A stretch of 64,000 bases of DNA from Rhodospirillales bacterium (lineage in GTDB: Bacteria; Pseudomonadota; Alphaproteobacteria; Rhodospirillales; Casp-alpha2), in assembly GCA_018662225.1 (NCBI GenBank), contig JABJGO010000072.1, positions 1 through 64,000 of the forward strand, read 5' to 3'. The translations under genes were made by a program, and so were the position numbers. Below are positions 17,116 through 25,776 of this stretch, piece by piece (within the stretch, counting starts at the first letter, position 1; each line of letters opens with the position of its first letter). The notes below the pieces were generated by a model. The model did not search any database. It saw nothing but the letters and a program-made list of their open reading frames with translations, and had not been told where the DNA came from.

Positions 17116-18289
17116 TGTTCAATTCACGCATGGCAGCATCAAGTCCCTCAAGCGTCAGCGGATACATGCGGTCTCCCATGATCTGTTTCATCATCTGAAC
17201 AGATTGAGTATGACCCCACCATTCCTCTGGTATGGGGTTGAGCCAAACGGCGTGTGGATAGGTGGTGAGCAAACGCTCCATCCACGCAATGCCCGCTTCC
17301 GCGTTCCAATGCTCAACACTGCCACCCGGATGGACGATCTCATAGGGGCTCATGGAAGCGTCCCCCACGAACACCAGCTTGTAATCAGACGGATACGTAT
17401 GCATCACATCCCACGTGGGTGTGGTTTCCGTATAGCGACGAACGTTGTCGCGCCACAGGACTTCATAAGGACAGTTGTGGAAGTAAAAGTATTCAAGATG
17501 CTTGAACTCGACCCGCGCCGCTGAAAACAGCTCAGCCATGACCTTCACATGCAGATCCATTGATCCGCCCGCATCCAGCGCTAACAAAACCTTGGCCGCG
17601 TTATGGCGCTCGGGCACCATTTTTACATCCAGGTACCCCTTCTCGGCCGTGGCCTTGATGGTGCCGTCCAGGTCCAGTTCTTCATCGGCCCCTTCGCGGG
17701 CGAAACGCCTGAGACGTCTGAGGGCGACCTTGATGTTACGGGTGCCCAGCTCCACCGTGTCATCGAAGTTCTTGAACTCACGTTTGTCCCAGACTTTGAC
17801 GGCCCGATAGTTCCGGTTTTCATGCTGACCGATGCGGATGCCTTCAGGGTTATAGCCGTAAGCCCCATAAGGGGACGTGCCGCCGGTGCCGATCCACTTG
17901 CTGCCGCCTTGATGACGACCTTCCTGCTCTTCCAATCGCTTGCGTAGTTCTTCCATAAGTTTTTCCCAACCACCCATGGCCTCGATTTCGGCTTTTTCCT
18001 GTTCCGTAAACATACGGTCAGCCAATGAGCGCAGCCATTCTTCCGGGATATCAGCCTCGATGCCTTCGTTGCTGAGCGCTTCCAGCCCCTTGAACACATG
18101 GCCGAACACCTGATCAAAGCGATCAATATGGCGCTCATCCTTCACCAGGCACGACCGGCTCAGGTAGTAGAAGTTTTCAATCTTGTGGTCGGCCAGGTTC
18201 TTGTCCAACGCCTCCATGAGCATCAGGTACTCACGCAATGAAACCGGGACTCCCGCATCACGTAGATCAAGGAAGAACTGAGAAAACAT
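17111..18289 (-). CDS. CoxE-like von Willebrand factor A domain protein
   Basis: A 392-residue cytoplasmic protein beginning MFSQFFLDLRDAGVPVSLRE, the standard start of CoxE/YehP-like proteins that partner MoxR ATPases. The vWA domain occupies about residues 225-390. Its metal site reads LALDAGGSMDLHVK: the first Asp and last Ser of the DxSxS motif are present but the middle Ser is Gly. Residues about 125-180 form a charged, Gly-rich linker. The gene starts on the base after the MoxR stop, so the two are translationally coupled. Pairs of this type assemble or activate metalloenzymes or other complexes; the target here is unknown. Confidence 0.85.
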   Translation of the reverse strand: MFSQFFLDLRDAGVPVSLREYLMLMEALDKNLADHKIENFYYLSRSCLVKDERHIDRFDQVFGHVFKGLEALSNEGIEADIPEEWLRSLADRMFTEQEKAEIEAMGGWEKLMEELRKRLEEQEGRHQGGSKWIGTGGTSPYGAYGYNPEGIRIGQHENRNYRAVKVWDKREFKNFDDTVELGTRNIKVALRRLRRFAREGADEELDLDGTIKATAEKGYLDVKMVPERHNAAKVLLALDAGGSMDLHVKVMAELFSAARVEFKHLEYFYFHNCPYEVLWRDNVRRYTETTPTWDVMHTYPSDYKLVFVGDASMSPYEIVHPGGSVEHWNAEAGIAWMERLLTTYPHAVWLNPIPEEWWGHTQSVQMMKQIMGDRMYPLTLEGLDAAMRELNK

Positions 18290-19147
18290 TTACCGTCTCT
18301 GCTGGCGATCCAGAAAGGCCATACGTTCCAGCATATGCACATCCTGCTCGGTTTTAAGCAACGCACCATGCAAGGGCGGGATAAAATCTTTGGAATCCGA
18401 GCTGCGCAAGGCCTCGGTTGGAATATCTTCAGCCATCAGCAGCTTGATCCAATCCAGAAACTCAGATGTGGACGGCTTTTTTTTCAGACCAGCCACGTCG
18501 CGGATTGCGAAAAACACGTTCATGGCCTCGGCCACCAACCGTTTCTGAATACCCGGATAATGCACATCCACGATAGCCTTCATGGTGGCCTCGTCCGGGA
18601 ACTGAATATAATGGAAGAAACACCGGCGCAGAAATGCGTCAGGTAATTCCTTTTCATTGTTCGATGTGATGATCACGATGGGGCGGTTTGTGGCCTTGAT
18701 GGTTTGTTGGGTCTCGTACACATGAAATTCCATGCGATCCAGTTCCAGCAACAGATCGTTGGGGAATTCGATATCGGCTTTGTCGATTTCATCGATCAGC
18801 AATACCGGACGACCTTCATGCTCAAACGCTTCCCACAGCTTACCACGGACAATGTAGTTACCGATGTCGTGGACACGTTCGTCGCCCAATTGAGAATCAC
18901 GTAGGCGCGCCACCGCATCGTATTCGTATAATCCCTGATGGGCCTTGGTGGTGGACTTCACATGCCACTGGATCAGGTCTTTGCCGAGCGCCGACGCGAT
19001 TTCGGTCGCCAGTACGGTCTTGCCGGTACCGGGTTCCCCCTTAACCAACAATGGTCGTTCAAGCGCGATGGCGGCATTGACCGCTACCATCAGATCATCT
19101 ATCGCCACAAAGGAGTCAGTGCCCTCGAAGCGTTTTTCAGTATTCAT
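18290..19147 (-). CDS. MoxR-family AAA+ ATPase
   Basis: Chaperone-like AAA+ ATPase of 285 residues. Walker A is GEPGTGKTVLATEIA, Walker B is VLLIDEIDKAD, sensor 1 lies in IVIITSNNEKELPDAFLRRC, which also supplies the arginine finger. The FHYIQFPDE and sensor 2 regions follow. It directly precedes the vWA gene with no gap and follows the MFS gene by 14 bases, forming a three-gene unit. In MoxR-vWA systems the ATPase remodels client proteins recruited by the vWA partner; the client is not indicated in this neighbourhood. Confidence 0.9.
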   Translation of the reverse strand: MNTEKRFEGTDSFVAIDDLMVAVNAAIALERPLLVKGEPGTGKTVLATEIASALGKDLIQWHVKSTTKAHQGLYEYDAVARLRDSQLGDERVHDIGNYIVRGKLWEAFEHEGRPVLLIDEIDKADIEFPNDLLLELDRMEFHVYETQQTIKATNRPIVIITSNNEKELPDAFLRRCFFHYIQFPDEATMKAIVDVHYPGIQKRLVAEAMNVFFAIRDVAGLKKKPSTSEFLDWIKLLMAEDIPTEALRSSDSKDFIPPLHGALLKTEQDVHMLERMAFLDRQQRR

Positions 19148-19161
19148 TTTGTCTTTATTCC

Positions 19162-20388
19162 TTACTCTGCCGGTTGTTCTATTGGCTCTTCCGGGGGGCT
19201 TGGAGCCCCTTTCCAGGGGCCAACACGCGCCACATTATCAGGGCTGGGGGTTCGCGGTACAAGCATCGCCAGCGCCAGTGAAACACCAGCCAATGCAGCC
19301 CCACTCAGGAACACCGCACCCGGTGAGATGATCCAGAGGAAACCGTAGGCGGCGGGCAGAACCACGGCGGCAATGTGATTGATGGTAAAGGACACACCAG
19401 ACGTGCTGGCGATATCCGCTGGATCAGCGATCTTTTGCAGGTACGTCTTCATGGCGATCGCCACTGAGAAGAACAGGTGATCCAGAATATAGAGCGCTAC
19501 AGCAACGCTGGCGGTTTCCACAAATGCATAACCTGTAAAGACGGCAATGAGGCCAATGTATTCGATGATCAACGCCCGGCGCTCACCAAAGCGGCCAATC
19601 AGTTTACCAATGATGGGGGCTGTAAGCATGGTCAGCAAACCATTGGCCAGATATAAAAGCGCCACTTCGCCAGGGCTGAAACCGAATTTCTCGACCATCA
19701 GGAAGCCAGCAAACACCACGAAAATCTGTCGTCGTGCCCCGCCCATGAACTGAAGACAATAGTACAGCCAGTACCGTTTGCGGATCACGATGTGTTTGTG
19801 CTGTACCGTGACCGATTCCATACGCGGGAAGAATAACCAGCACGCGATAGCAATGACCACAGCCGAGCAGCCACCCACCACATATACCCATTTCATGGCA
19901 ACCCCAAAGGTGTCCACAGCGAAATAGATCAATCCGAATGCTACCAACCCGGCAAAAGAGCTGGCGGCGACAATACGGCCCAGGGCCTCTGCTGCTACTC
20001 TCTTGTCCAACCACTGGAGCGACAAGGATTGATGGATGCTTTCGAAATAGTGATAACCCACGGACATAACCACCGTGGTGAAATAGAGTCCGTAAACGGT
20101 GGGGAAAAAACCGGTAATCGCCGTGCCCACCCCCAGTAGGGCGAGCGCTAAGACAGCAAAGGGCTGCTCCTTGACGATCAGCAGCACAAATACCACCGTG
20201 AACGTCAAAAATCCGGGTACCTCACGTAGACTTTGCAAAATACCAATTTCAATCCCGGTAAAGGCTGCCTGCTCCACGGCGAAGTTATTCAGCAAGGTCA
20301 TCCACGTATAAAAGGCCAGCGGACTGCCAACAGCCAGCAGGATCAATAAGGTTTCAGGACTACGCCAGCTTCGGGTCGAGAACGACAT
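19162..20388 (-). CDS. Major facilitator superfamily transporter
   Basis: A 408-residue membrane protein with about twelve hydrophobic segments and a cytoplasmic Pro/Glu-rich C-terminal tail. A loop-type motif GKLIGRFGERRALIIEYIGL in the second half matches the MFS D-R-x-G-R-[RK] pattern. It lies first in the unit MFS-MoxR-vWA, 14 bases before the ATPase gene. I cannot name the substrate; the sequence does not carry an obvious drug or sugar signature. Confidence 0.8.
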   Translation of the reverse strand: MSFSTRSWRSPETLLILLAVGSPLAFYTWMTLLNNFAVEQAAFTGIEIGILQSLREVPGFLTFTVVFVLLIVKEQPFAVLALALLGVGTAITGFFPTVYGLYFTTVVMSVGYHYFESIHQSLSLQWLDKRVAAEALGRIVAASSFAGLVAFGLIYFAVDTFGVAMKWVYVVGGCSAVVIAIACWLFFPRMESVTVQHKHIVIRKRYWLYYCLQFMGGARRQIFVVFAGFLMVEKFGFSPGEVALLYLANGLLTMLTAPIIGKLIGRFGERRALIIEYIGLIAVFTGYAFVETASVAVALYILDHLFFSVAIAMKTYLQKIADPADIASTSGVSFTINHIAAVVLPAAYGFLWIISPGAVFLSGAALAGVSLALAMLVPRTPSPDNVARVGPWKGAPSPPEEPIEQPAE

Positions 20389-20515
20389 GGGTGTTCCTAT
20401 TTTCCAGAGACATATGGTTTAAGTGACGTGTCTACTATACCGGCACGTGACAATAAACATCGAAATGATGCCAAATACGCATGGAGCCAATCCCGGAGCA
20501 CCAATATTTCGACTC

Positions 20516-21595
20516 TTAGGACCGCGACAGTCTCTCGAATTGCTCTGCCGCCTCGCTGACCAACATGCTCACAAGCGCGCCAGCACCGGCCACGCGGTTC
20601 AGGCCGGCTGCCTGCCCTGCCAGCAGGCTGGAAAACGCCGCTGATCCTTCTGACTCTGCTTTGTTCTTAAGCGGACGTAATGCGCCGGACGCTGTCGGGA
20701 AATCTGGTGGTGCATCTGTGATAGCGCCCACGTCATTGACCAATTGGGTTCTGAAGCCTCGCGCCGGGCGGCCCGTCCAGGCATTGGTGATAACGGTTTG
20801 GTCGTCTTCCGCGCCACTCAAGGCATCACGATGCAAATCACTGACCAGAGATTCAGGCGTAGACAGGCAAGCGGTTCCGATCTGCACGCCGCTGGCACCG
20901 AGCGCAAATGCCGCTGCAATTCCCCGGCCATCGGCGATACCGCCCGCCGCGATCACGGGCACCTGAACCGCGTCTACGACCTGTGGCACCAAAGCCATGG
21001 TACCGGCTTGCTCGGTTATGTCCTCAGACAGGAACATGCCTCGGTGGCCACCCGCTTCACTACCTTGTGCGATAATGGCATGGCACCCGCGTTCTTCCAG
21101 CCAGCGGGCCTCGCGGACCGTATTGGCAGAGCAGACAATTTTGCATCCCACAGCCCGCACCCGGTCCAACAACGACTGTTCCGGTAAACCGAAATGAAAA
21201 CTGACCACAGCCGGTTTCAGGTCTTCAATGATCGCGCAGGCATCCTCCCCAAAAGGGGGCAAGTCTACGGTTGGCACGGGTGTGTCGTCACCCAGCCCAA
21301 ACTCTTTGTAATAGGGATCTAACCGCGCACGCCACTGGGCGTCCTGCGCCGCATCTGGTTTCGCCGGATCATGGCAAAAGAAGTTTGCGTTAAAAGGCTG
21401 GGTCGTTTGTTGTTGGATAATGCCAATGCCCGCGCGCATTTGGTCACCGTTCAGCGTGGCACAAGGTAATGAGCCCAGTCCGCCCGCTTCACAAACCGCA
21501 ACCGCCATGGTCGCATCAACCGAGCCGGCCATGGGTGCCTGAATGATGGGGTGCGTCACGCCAAAGAGATCAACCAGTCTACGATCAGGCCACAC
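20516..21595 (-). CDS. Nitronate monooxygenase-like (2-nitropropane dioxygenase family) flavoprotein
   Basis: FMN-dependent TIM-barrel enzyme, 359 residues, expected to oxidise nitronates such as propionate-3-nitronate to protect respiration. Visible are the N-terminal FGVTHPIIQAPMAG, the GGLGSLPCATL segment, the catalytic-region AIIAQGSEAGGHRG with its HRG motif, the FMN phosphate loop VPVIAAGGIADGRGIAAAF and GASGVQIGTACLSTPE. The start is a GTG at 21595 with GGAG seven bases upstream. It lies 23 bases downstream of alaS, so it may share its transcript. Other members of the family are enoyl reductases, which cannot be excluded. Confidence 0.87.
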   Translation of the reverse strand: MWPDRRLVDLFGVTHPIIQAPMAGSVDATMAVAVCEAGGLGSLPCATLNGDQMRAGIGIIQQQTTQPFNANFFCHDPAKPDAAQDAQWRARLDPYYKEFGLGDDTPVPTVDLPPFGEDACAIIEDLKPAVVSFHFGLPEQSLLDRVRAVGCKIVCSANTVREARWLEERGCHAIIAQGSEAGGHRGMFLSEDITEQAGTMALVPQVVDAVQVPVIAAGGIADGRGIAAAFALGASGVQIGTACLSTPESLVSDLHRDALSGAEDDQTVITNAWTGRPARGFRTQLVNDVGAITDAPPDFPTASGALRPLKNKAESEGSAAFSSLLAGQAAGLNRVAGAGALVSMLVSEAAEQFERLSRS

Positions 21596-21618
21596 AATGC
21601 GTCTCCATACTCAGTTAT

Positions 21619-24261
21619 CTATTCGGAAAGAGCTGCCTCAATGGCCGCCAGTGCTTCGGTAGCTTTCGATCCATCCGGACCGCCGGCCTGGGCCATGTCC
21701 GGGCGACCACCGCCGCCTTTTCCACCAACCACGGCCGCGCCTTCACGGACCAGATCAACGGCACTGAATTTATCGGTCAAATCATCGGTTACGCCAACAA
21801 CCAGTGATGCCTTATCACCGTCCACGGCAACCAATGCCACCACGCCAGACCCCAGCTTGGTTTTAAGATCATCAGCAAGACCTTTGAGTTCCTTGGCCGG
21901 AACACCTTCGACCACACGGCCCACGAACGTGGTACCAGCCACGTCGCGGGTATCATCACCACCGGATGCACCACCGCCTGCTGCCATCTGCCGGCGCACG
22001 TCGGATAGTTCTTTCTCCAGCCTTTTGCGATCTTCCACCAGTTGAGCAACCCGGTCCGTTACGTCGGCGGGAGCAGATTTGAGGGTAGCTGCCACAGATT
22101 GAACAATCTGATCCTGGGCTCGGAAGTAGTCTTCTGCCCCTTGGGCGGTGACCACTTCGATACGGCGCACCCCGGCAGCGACCGCACTTTCCGAGATCAC
22201 CTTGCACACCGCAATATCGCCCGTACGGTGCACGTGTGTTCCGCCGCAAAGCTCGGTTGAATAATTACCGGCTCCATCAGCCCCCATGCTGACCACGCGC
22301 ACCTCGTCACCATATTTCTCACCGAACAATGCCATGGCACCTGCCTCAACGGCGGCGTCCGGTTCCATCAGTCGGGTCACCACATCGGTGTTGGCGCGAA
22401 TTTGCGCGTTCACGCTGGCTTCCACTTCTGTGATTTCTTCCGGCGTAATCGGCTTGGGGTGGGCAATGTCAAAACGCATCCGGTCCGGTGCAACGAGCGA
22501 GCCTTTCTGGGTCACATGATCACCCAACTGACGTCGCAGGGCTTCATGGATCAGGTGGGTGACAGAATGATTGGCCCGCAGGGCTGATCGCCTCGTGTGA
22601 TCCACATCCATGGTTACGTCGTCGCCGACTTGGGCGCCTCCACCCGTAATATGGCCTTCATGCACATGCACAGCACCCAGCTTTTTATGAGTATTCGTAA
22701 TCTCAATATGGACGCCTTCGCCTAAGTGCATAACCCCGGAATCGCCCATCTGGCCACCGGATTCTCCATAGAAAGGCGTTTGGCTGGTGATCACAAACAC
22801 ATGGTCGCCCTTCCCCGCTTCGCTAACCCGCGCGCCGTCTTTAACCAGATCAACGATCTGGCCTTCGGCACTTTCGGTGGAATAGCCGAGGAATTCTGTG
22901 GCACCGTGTTCCTGTTGAATTTCAAACCACACCGCTTCGGTGGCGGCTTCGCCGGAACCGGACCAGGCCCTACGGGCGTCTGCACGCTGACGCTCCATGG
23001 CGGTCTCGAAGCCGTCCACATCCACGTCAATGGACCGGGCTTTGAGGGCGTCCTGTGTCAAATCAAGAGGGAACCCAAAAGTATCATACAGCTTGAACGC
23101 TGTCTCCCCGTCCAACTGTCCGCCATCACCCATACCGCCGGTGGCCTCATCCAATAGCTTGAGGCCGCGATCAAGCGTCTTCTTGAAGCGGGTTTCTTCC
23201 AATTGCAGGGTCTCAGTGATCAGCGGTTCCGCCCGTACCAATTCCGGGAAGGCCTGTCCCATTTGGGCGGTGAGTGCCGGAACCAGTTGCCACATGAGCG
23301 GGTCTTTGCAGCCCATTAACTGGGCATGGCGCATACCGCGCCGCATGATCCGGCGCAGCACATAACCGCGACCTTCATTTGACGGCAGAACACCATCAGC
23401 GATCAGGAAGCTGCACGCGCGCAGGTGATCGGCGATGACACGGTGCGAAATCTTGAATTCACCATCAGCGTCGGTGCCGGACACATCAGCGGATGCATTG
23501 ATCAGGGACCGCATAAGGTCAATGTCGTAGTTATCATGACTGCCCTGCATTACGGCTGCAATGCGTTCCAGCCCCATGCCGGTATCAATAGAGGGATGTG
23601 GCAGATCAACCCTTTCGCTGGTGGTCACCTGCTCATACTGCATGAACACCAGATTCCAGATTTCGATAAACCGGTCGCCGTCTTCATCGGCGCTGCCCGG
23701 TGGGCCACCCGGAATATGATCGCCATGGTCATAGAAAATTTCAGAACACGGTCCACATGGGCCTGTATCACCCATAGCCCAGAAGTTATCGGACGTGGGG
23801 ATTCGGATGATTTTGTTCTCAGAAAGCCCGGCGATCTTTTTCCATAAATCGAAGGCATCGTCGTCTTCGGCATAGACCGTGACCAACAACTTGTCTTCGG
23901 ACAGGCCGAATTCCTTGGTGATCAGGTTCCATGCAAGCTCGATGGCGTGTTCTTTGAAATAATCACCAAACGAGAAGTTACCGAGCATCTCGAAAAACGT
24001 GTGATGACGCGCCGTGCGGCCCACGTTTTCCAGATCGTTATGCTTGCCACCGGCGCGAACGCATTTCTGGGACGTAACGGCGCGGGAATAATCGCGCTGC
24101 TCAAGGCCCGTAAAGACGTTCTTGAACTGCACCATACCGGCATTGGTGAACATTAGAGTGGGATCGTTGCGTGGCACCAGCGGGCTGGAGTCCACTACTT
24201 CGTGACCGTGTGTCCCGAAGTAGTCCAGGAACGCTTTTCTGATGTCGTTGACCGTCTGCAT
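21619..24261 (-). CDS. alaS: Alanyl-tRNA synthetase
   Basis: Charges tRNA-Ala with alanine and hydrolyses mischarged Ser/Gly-tRNA. The 880-residue length is standard. The sequence begins with the class II catalytic domain ([36 protein letters not shown]), contains the editing-domain zinc motifs HSVTHLIH and CGGTHV, and ends with the DHHA1-type [13 protein letters not shown] segment. It follows recA by about 150 bases; the recA-alaS order on one strand is common in alphaproteobacteria. Confidence 0.97.
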   Translation of the reverse strand: MQTVNDIRKAFLDYFGTHGHEVVDSSPLVPRNDPTLMFTNAGMVQFKNVFTGLEQRDYSRAVTSQKCVRAGGKHNDLENVGRTARHHTFFEMLGNFSFGDYFKEHAIELAWNLITKEFGLSEDKLLVTVYAEDDDAFDLWKKIAGLSENKIIRIPTSDNFWAMGDTGPCGPCSEIFYDHGDHIPGGPPGSADEDGDRFIEIWNLVFMQYEQVTTSERVDLPHPSIDTGMGLERIAAVMQGSHDNYDIDLMRSLINASADVSGTDADGEFKISHRVIADHLRACSFLIADGVLPSNEGRGYVLRRIMRRGMRHAQLMGCKDPLMWQLVPALTAQMGQAFPELVRAEPLITETLQLEETRFKKTLDRGLKLLDEATGGMGDGGQLDGETAFKLYDTFGFPLDLTQDALKARSIDVDVDGFETAMERQRADARRAWSGSGEAATEAVWFEIQQEHGATEFLGYSTESAEGQIVDLVKDGARVSEAGKGDHVFVITSQTPFYGESGGQMGDSGVMHLGEGVHIEITNTHKKLGAVHVHEGHITGGGAQVGDDVTMDVDHTRRSALRANHSVTHLIHEALRRQLGDHVTQKGSLVAPDRMRFDIAHPKPITPEEITEVEASVNAQIRANTDVVTRLMEPDAAVEAGAMALFGEKYGDEVRVVSMGADGAGNYSTELCGGTHVHRTGDIAVCKVISESAVAAGVRRIEVVTAQGAEDYFRAQDQIVQSVAATLKSAPADVTDRVAQLVEDRKRLEKELSDVRRQMAAGGGASGGDDTRDVAGTTFVGRVVEGVPAKELKGLADDLKTKLGSGVVALVAVDGDKASLVVGVTDDLTDKFSAVDLVREGAAVVGGKGGGGRPDMAQAGGPDGSKATEALAAIEAALSE

Positions 24262-24353
24262 GGTTAGCCCAAAAACCCTATATTCAAATCACCTAAGCGT
24301 TTTTAGCGGCGGGTCTCGTTACTGTCCAGCAGACGCACGCCCAGAATGCAGAA

Positions 24354-24377
24354 AACGCGGACCATTAGGCCCGCGTT
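24354..24377 (-). terminator. Hairpin terminator after recA
   Basis: On the minus strand AACGCGG and CCGCGTT pair around a ten-base loop and are followed by TTTTC. It lies about 30 bases past the recA stop and before alaS, so alaS probably relies partly on its own promoter. Confidence 0.7.
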
Positions 24378-24408
24378 CCCTGAATTCCATCGATAGAGAC
24401 GCCGCCGA

Positions 24409-25557
24409 TCAGCTGGCTTCGTCTTCCGTTGGCGCATCGGCACCGATAACCGGGGCGTCTGTACTCAACTCGTCATCATCGTCGCTGATGGGCGTACTCT
24501 CGGCCACCATCATGGCGTCGGATACCAGTCCGGCGTTCTGACGGATCAAAGCTTCGATCTCATTGGTCATATCCGGGTGTTCGCGCAGGAAGACCTTGGC
24601 ATTCTCGCGGCCCTGACCGATGCGTTCTGATCCGTAGGAGAACCAGGACCCGGATTTATCCACCACGCCGGCTTTAACGCCGAGATCAAGGATTTCACCC
24701 ATCTTGGATACACCTTCGCCGTACATGATATCGAATTCGATCATCTTGAATGGCGGGGCCAACTTGTTTTTAACCACCTTCACCCGGGTTTGGTTACCGA
24801 CCACTTCGTCACGATCCTTGATCGAGCCAATACGGCGGATTTCCATACGGATGGAAGAATAGAACTTGAGCGCGTTACCGCCGGTGGTGGTTTCGGGGTT
24901 ACCGAACATAACACCGATCTTGATCCTGATCTGGTTGATGAAGATAACCATGGTGTTGGAGCGCGCTACTGACGACGTCAATTTACGCAGGGCCTGGCTC
25001 ATCAAGCGGGCCTGAAGGCCTACGTGATGGTCGCCCATTTCACCTTCCAGTTCCGCGCGTGGCACGAGAGCGGCCACACTATCAATCACCAGAACATCAA
25101 TGGCACCGGAACGCACCAGGGTATCGGTAATTTCAAGGGCCTGTTCACCGGCATCGGGCTGGGAAATAAGCAGTTCGTCCACATCCACGCCCAGCTTGAC
25201 GGCGTAAGACGGATCAAGCGCGTGTTCCGCATCAACAAAAGCACAAGTGCCGCCATTTTTCTGTGCTTCGGCGATAACATGCAGGGCCAGGGTGGTTTTA
25301 CCGGAACTTTCCGGGCCATAAATTTCGATAACACGACCGCGTGGCAGACCACCGATACCAAGACCGATATCAAGCCCAAGTGAGCCTGTGGAAACCACAT
25401 CGGCTTCGACGGTTTCGCGCTGGCCGAGCCGCATAATGGAGCCCTTGCCGAACGAGCGTTCGATCTGTGACAACGCGGCATCAAGCGCCTTGTTCTTTTC
25501 CACGTTGTTTCCTTTGCCGTTATCTTTTTCGACGAGCTTGAGCGCTGCATCTGACAT
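24409..25557 (-). CDS. recA: RecA recombinase
   Basis: ATP-dependent strand-exchange protein for homologous repair and co-protease for LexA. The 382-residue product shows Walker [16 protein letters not shown], the [15 protein letters not shown] segment, Walker [13 protein letters not shown], the loop L1 region and the loop L2 region [12 protein letters not shown]. The C-terminal tail is acidic, as usual. The frame opens at a GTG at 25569, but that codon is inside the AGTGAGG ribosome site whose spacing fits the ATG at 25557. A LexA-type motif lies about 52 bases upstream. Confidence 0.97.
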   Translation of the reverse strand: MSDAALKLVEKDNGKGNNVEKNKALDAALSQIERSFGKGSIMRLGQRETVEADVVSTGSLGLDIGLGIGGLPRGRVIEIYGPESSGKTTLALHVIAEAQKNGGTCAFVDAEHALDPSYAVKLGVDVDELLISQPDAGEQALEITDTLVRSGAIDVLVIDSVAALVPRAELEGEMGDHHVGLQARLMSQALRKLTSSVARSNTMVIFINQIRIKIGVMFGNPETTTGGNALKFYSSIRMEIRRIGSIKDRDEVVGNQTRVKVVKNKLAPPFKMIEFDIMYGEGVSKMGEILDLGVKAGVVDKSGSWFSYGSERIGQGRENAKVFLREHPDMTNEIEALIRQNAGLVSDAMMVAESTPISDDDDELSTDAPVIGADAPTEDEAS

Positions 25558-25608
25558 GGTGTACCTCACTTATTCCATAGGGTCATCGTTGTTTCAATAA
25601 CCCGATAC

Positions 25609-25623
25609 GTACATGTTTTGTTC
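25609..25623 (-). promoter_or_regulatory. Candidate LexA (SOS) box upstream of recA
   Basis: Plus-strand GTAC-N7-GTTC (minus-strand GAAC-N7-GTAC) matches seven of eight fixed bases of the alphaproteobacterial SOS operator GTTC-N7-GTTC. It lies 52 bases before the recA start, a normal position. One mismatch in the left half-site keeps confidence moderate. Confidence 0.55.
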
Positions 25624-25776
25624 TCATTGGCAACAATAAATTTTAATGCATTGATAAACAACAGTTTTATTAAAAACTATTCCCGTAATGTTCTACTTAT
25701 TGCGAACACATTTCAATGCGAAGTCGAAACAATTATTAAATCCGGTATCAAGCAGACTGCTCGAATCTCGTCTTTA

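Noticed and set aside
22726-23157. 143-codon open frame antisense to alaS
   Set aside because: It lies wholly inside the conserved alaS gene and has no recognisable domain.
25690-25712. GTTC-N10-GAAC near the cckA/recA gap as a second LexA box
   Set aside because: The half-site spacing and orientation differ from GTTC-N7-GTTC.
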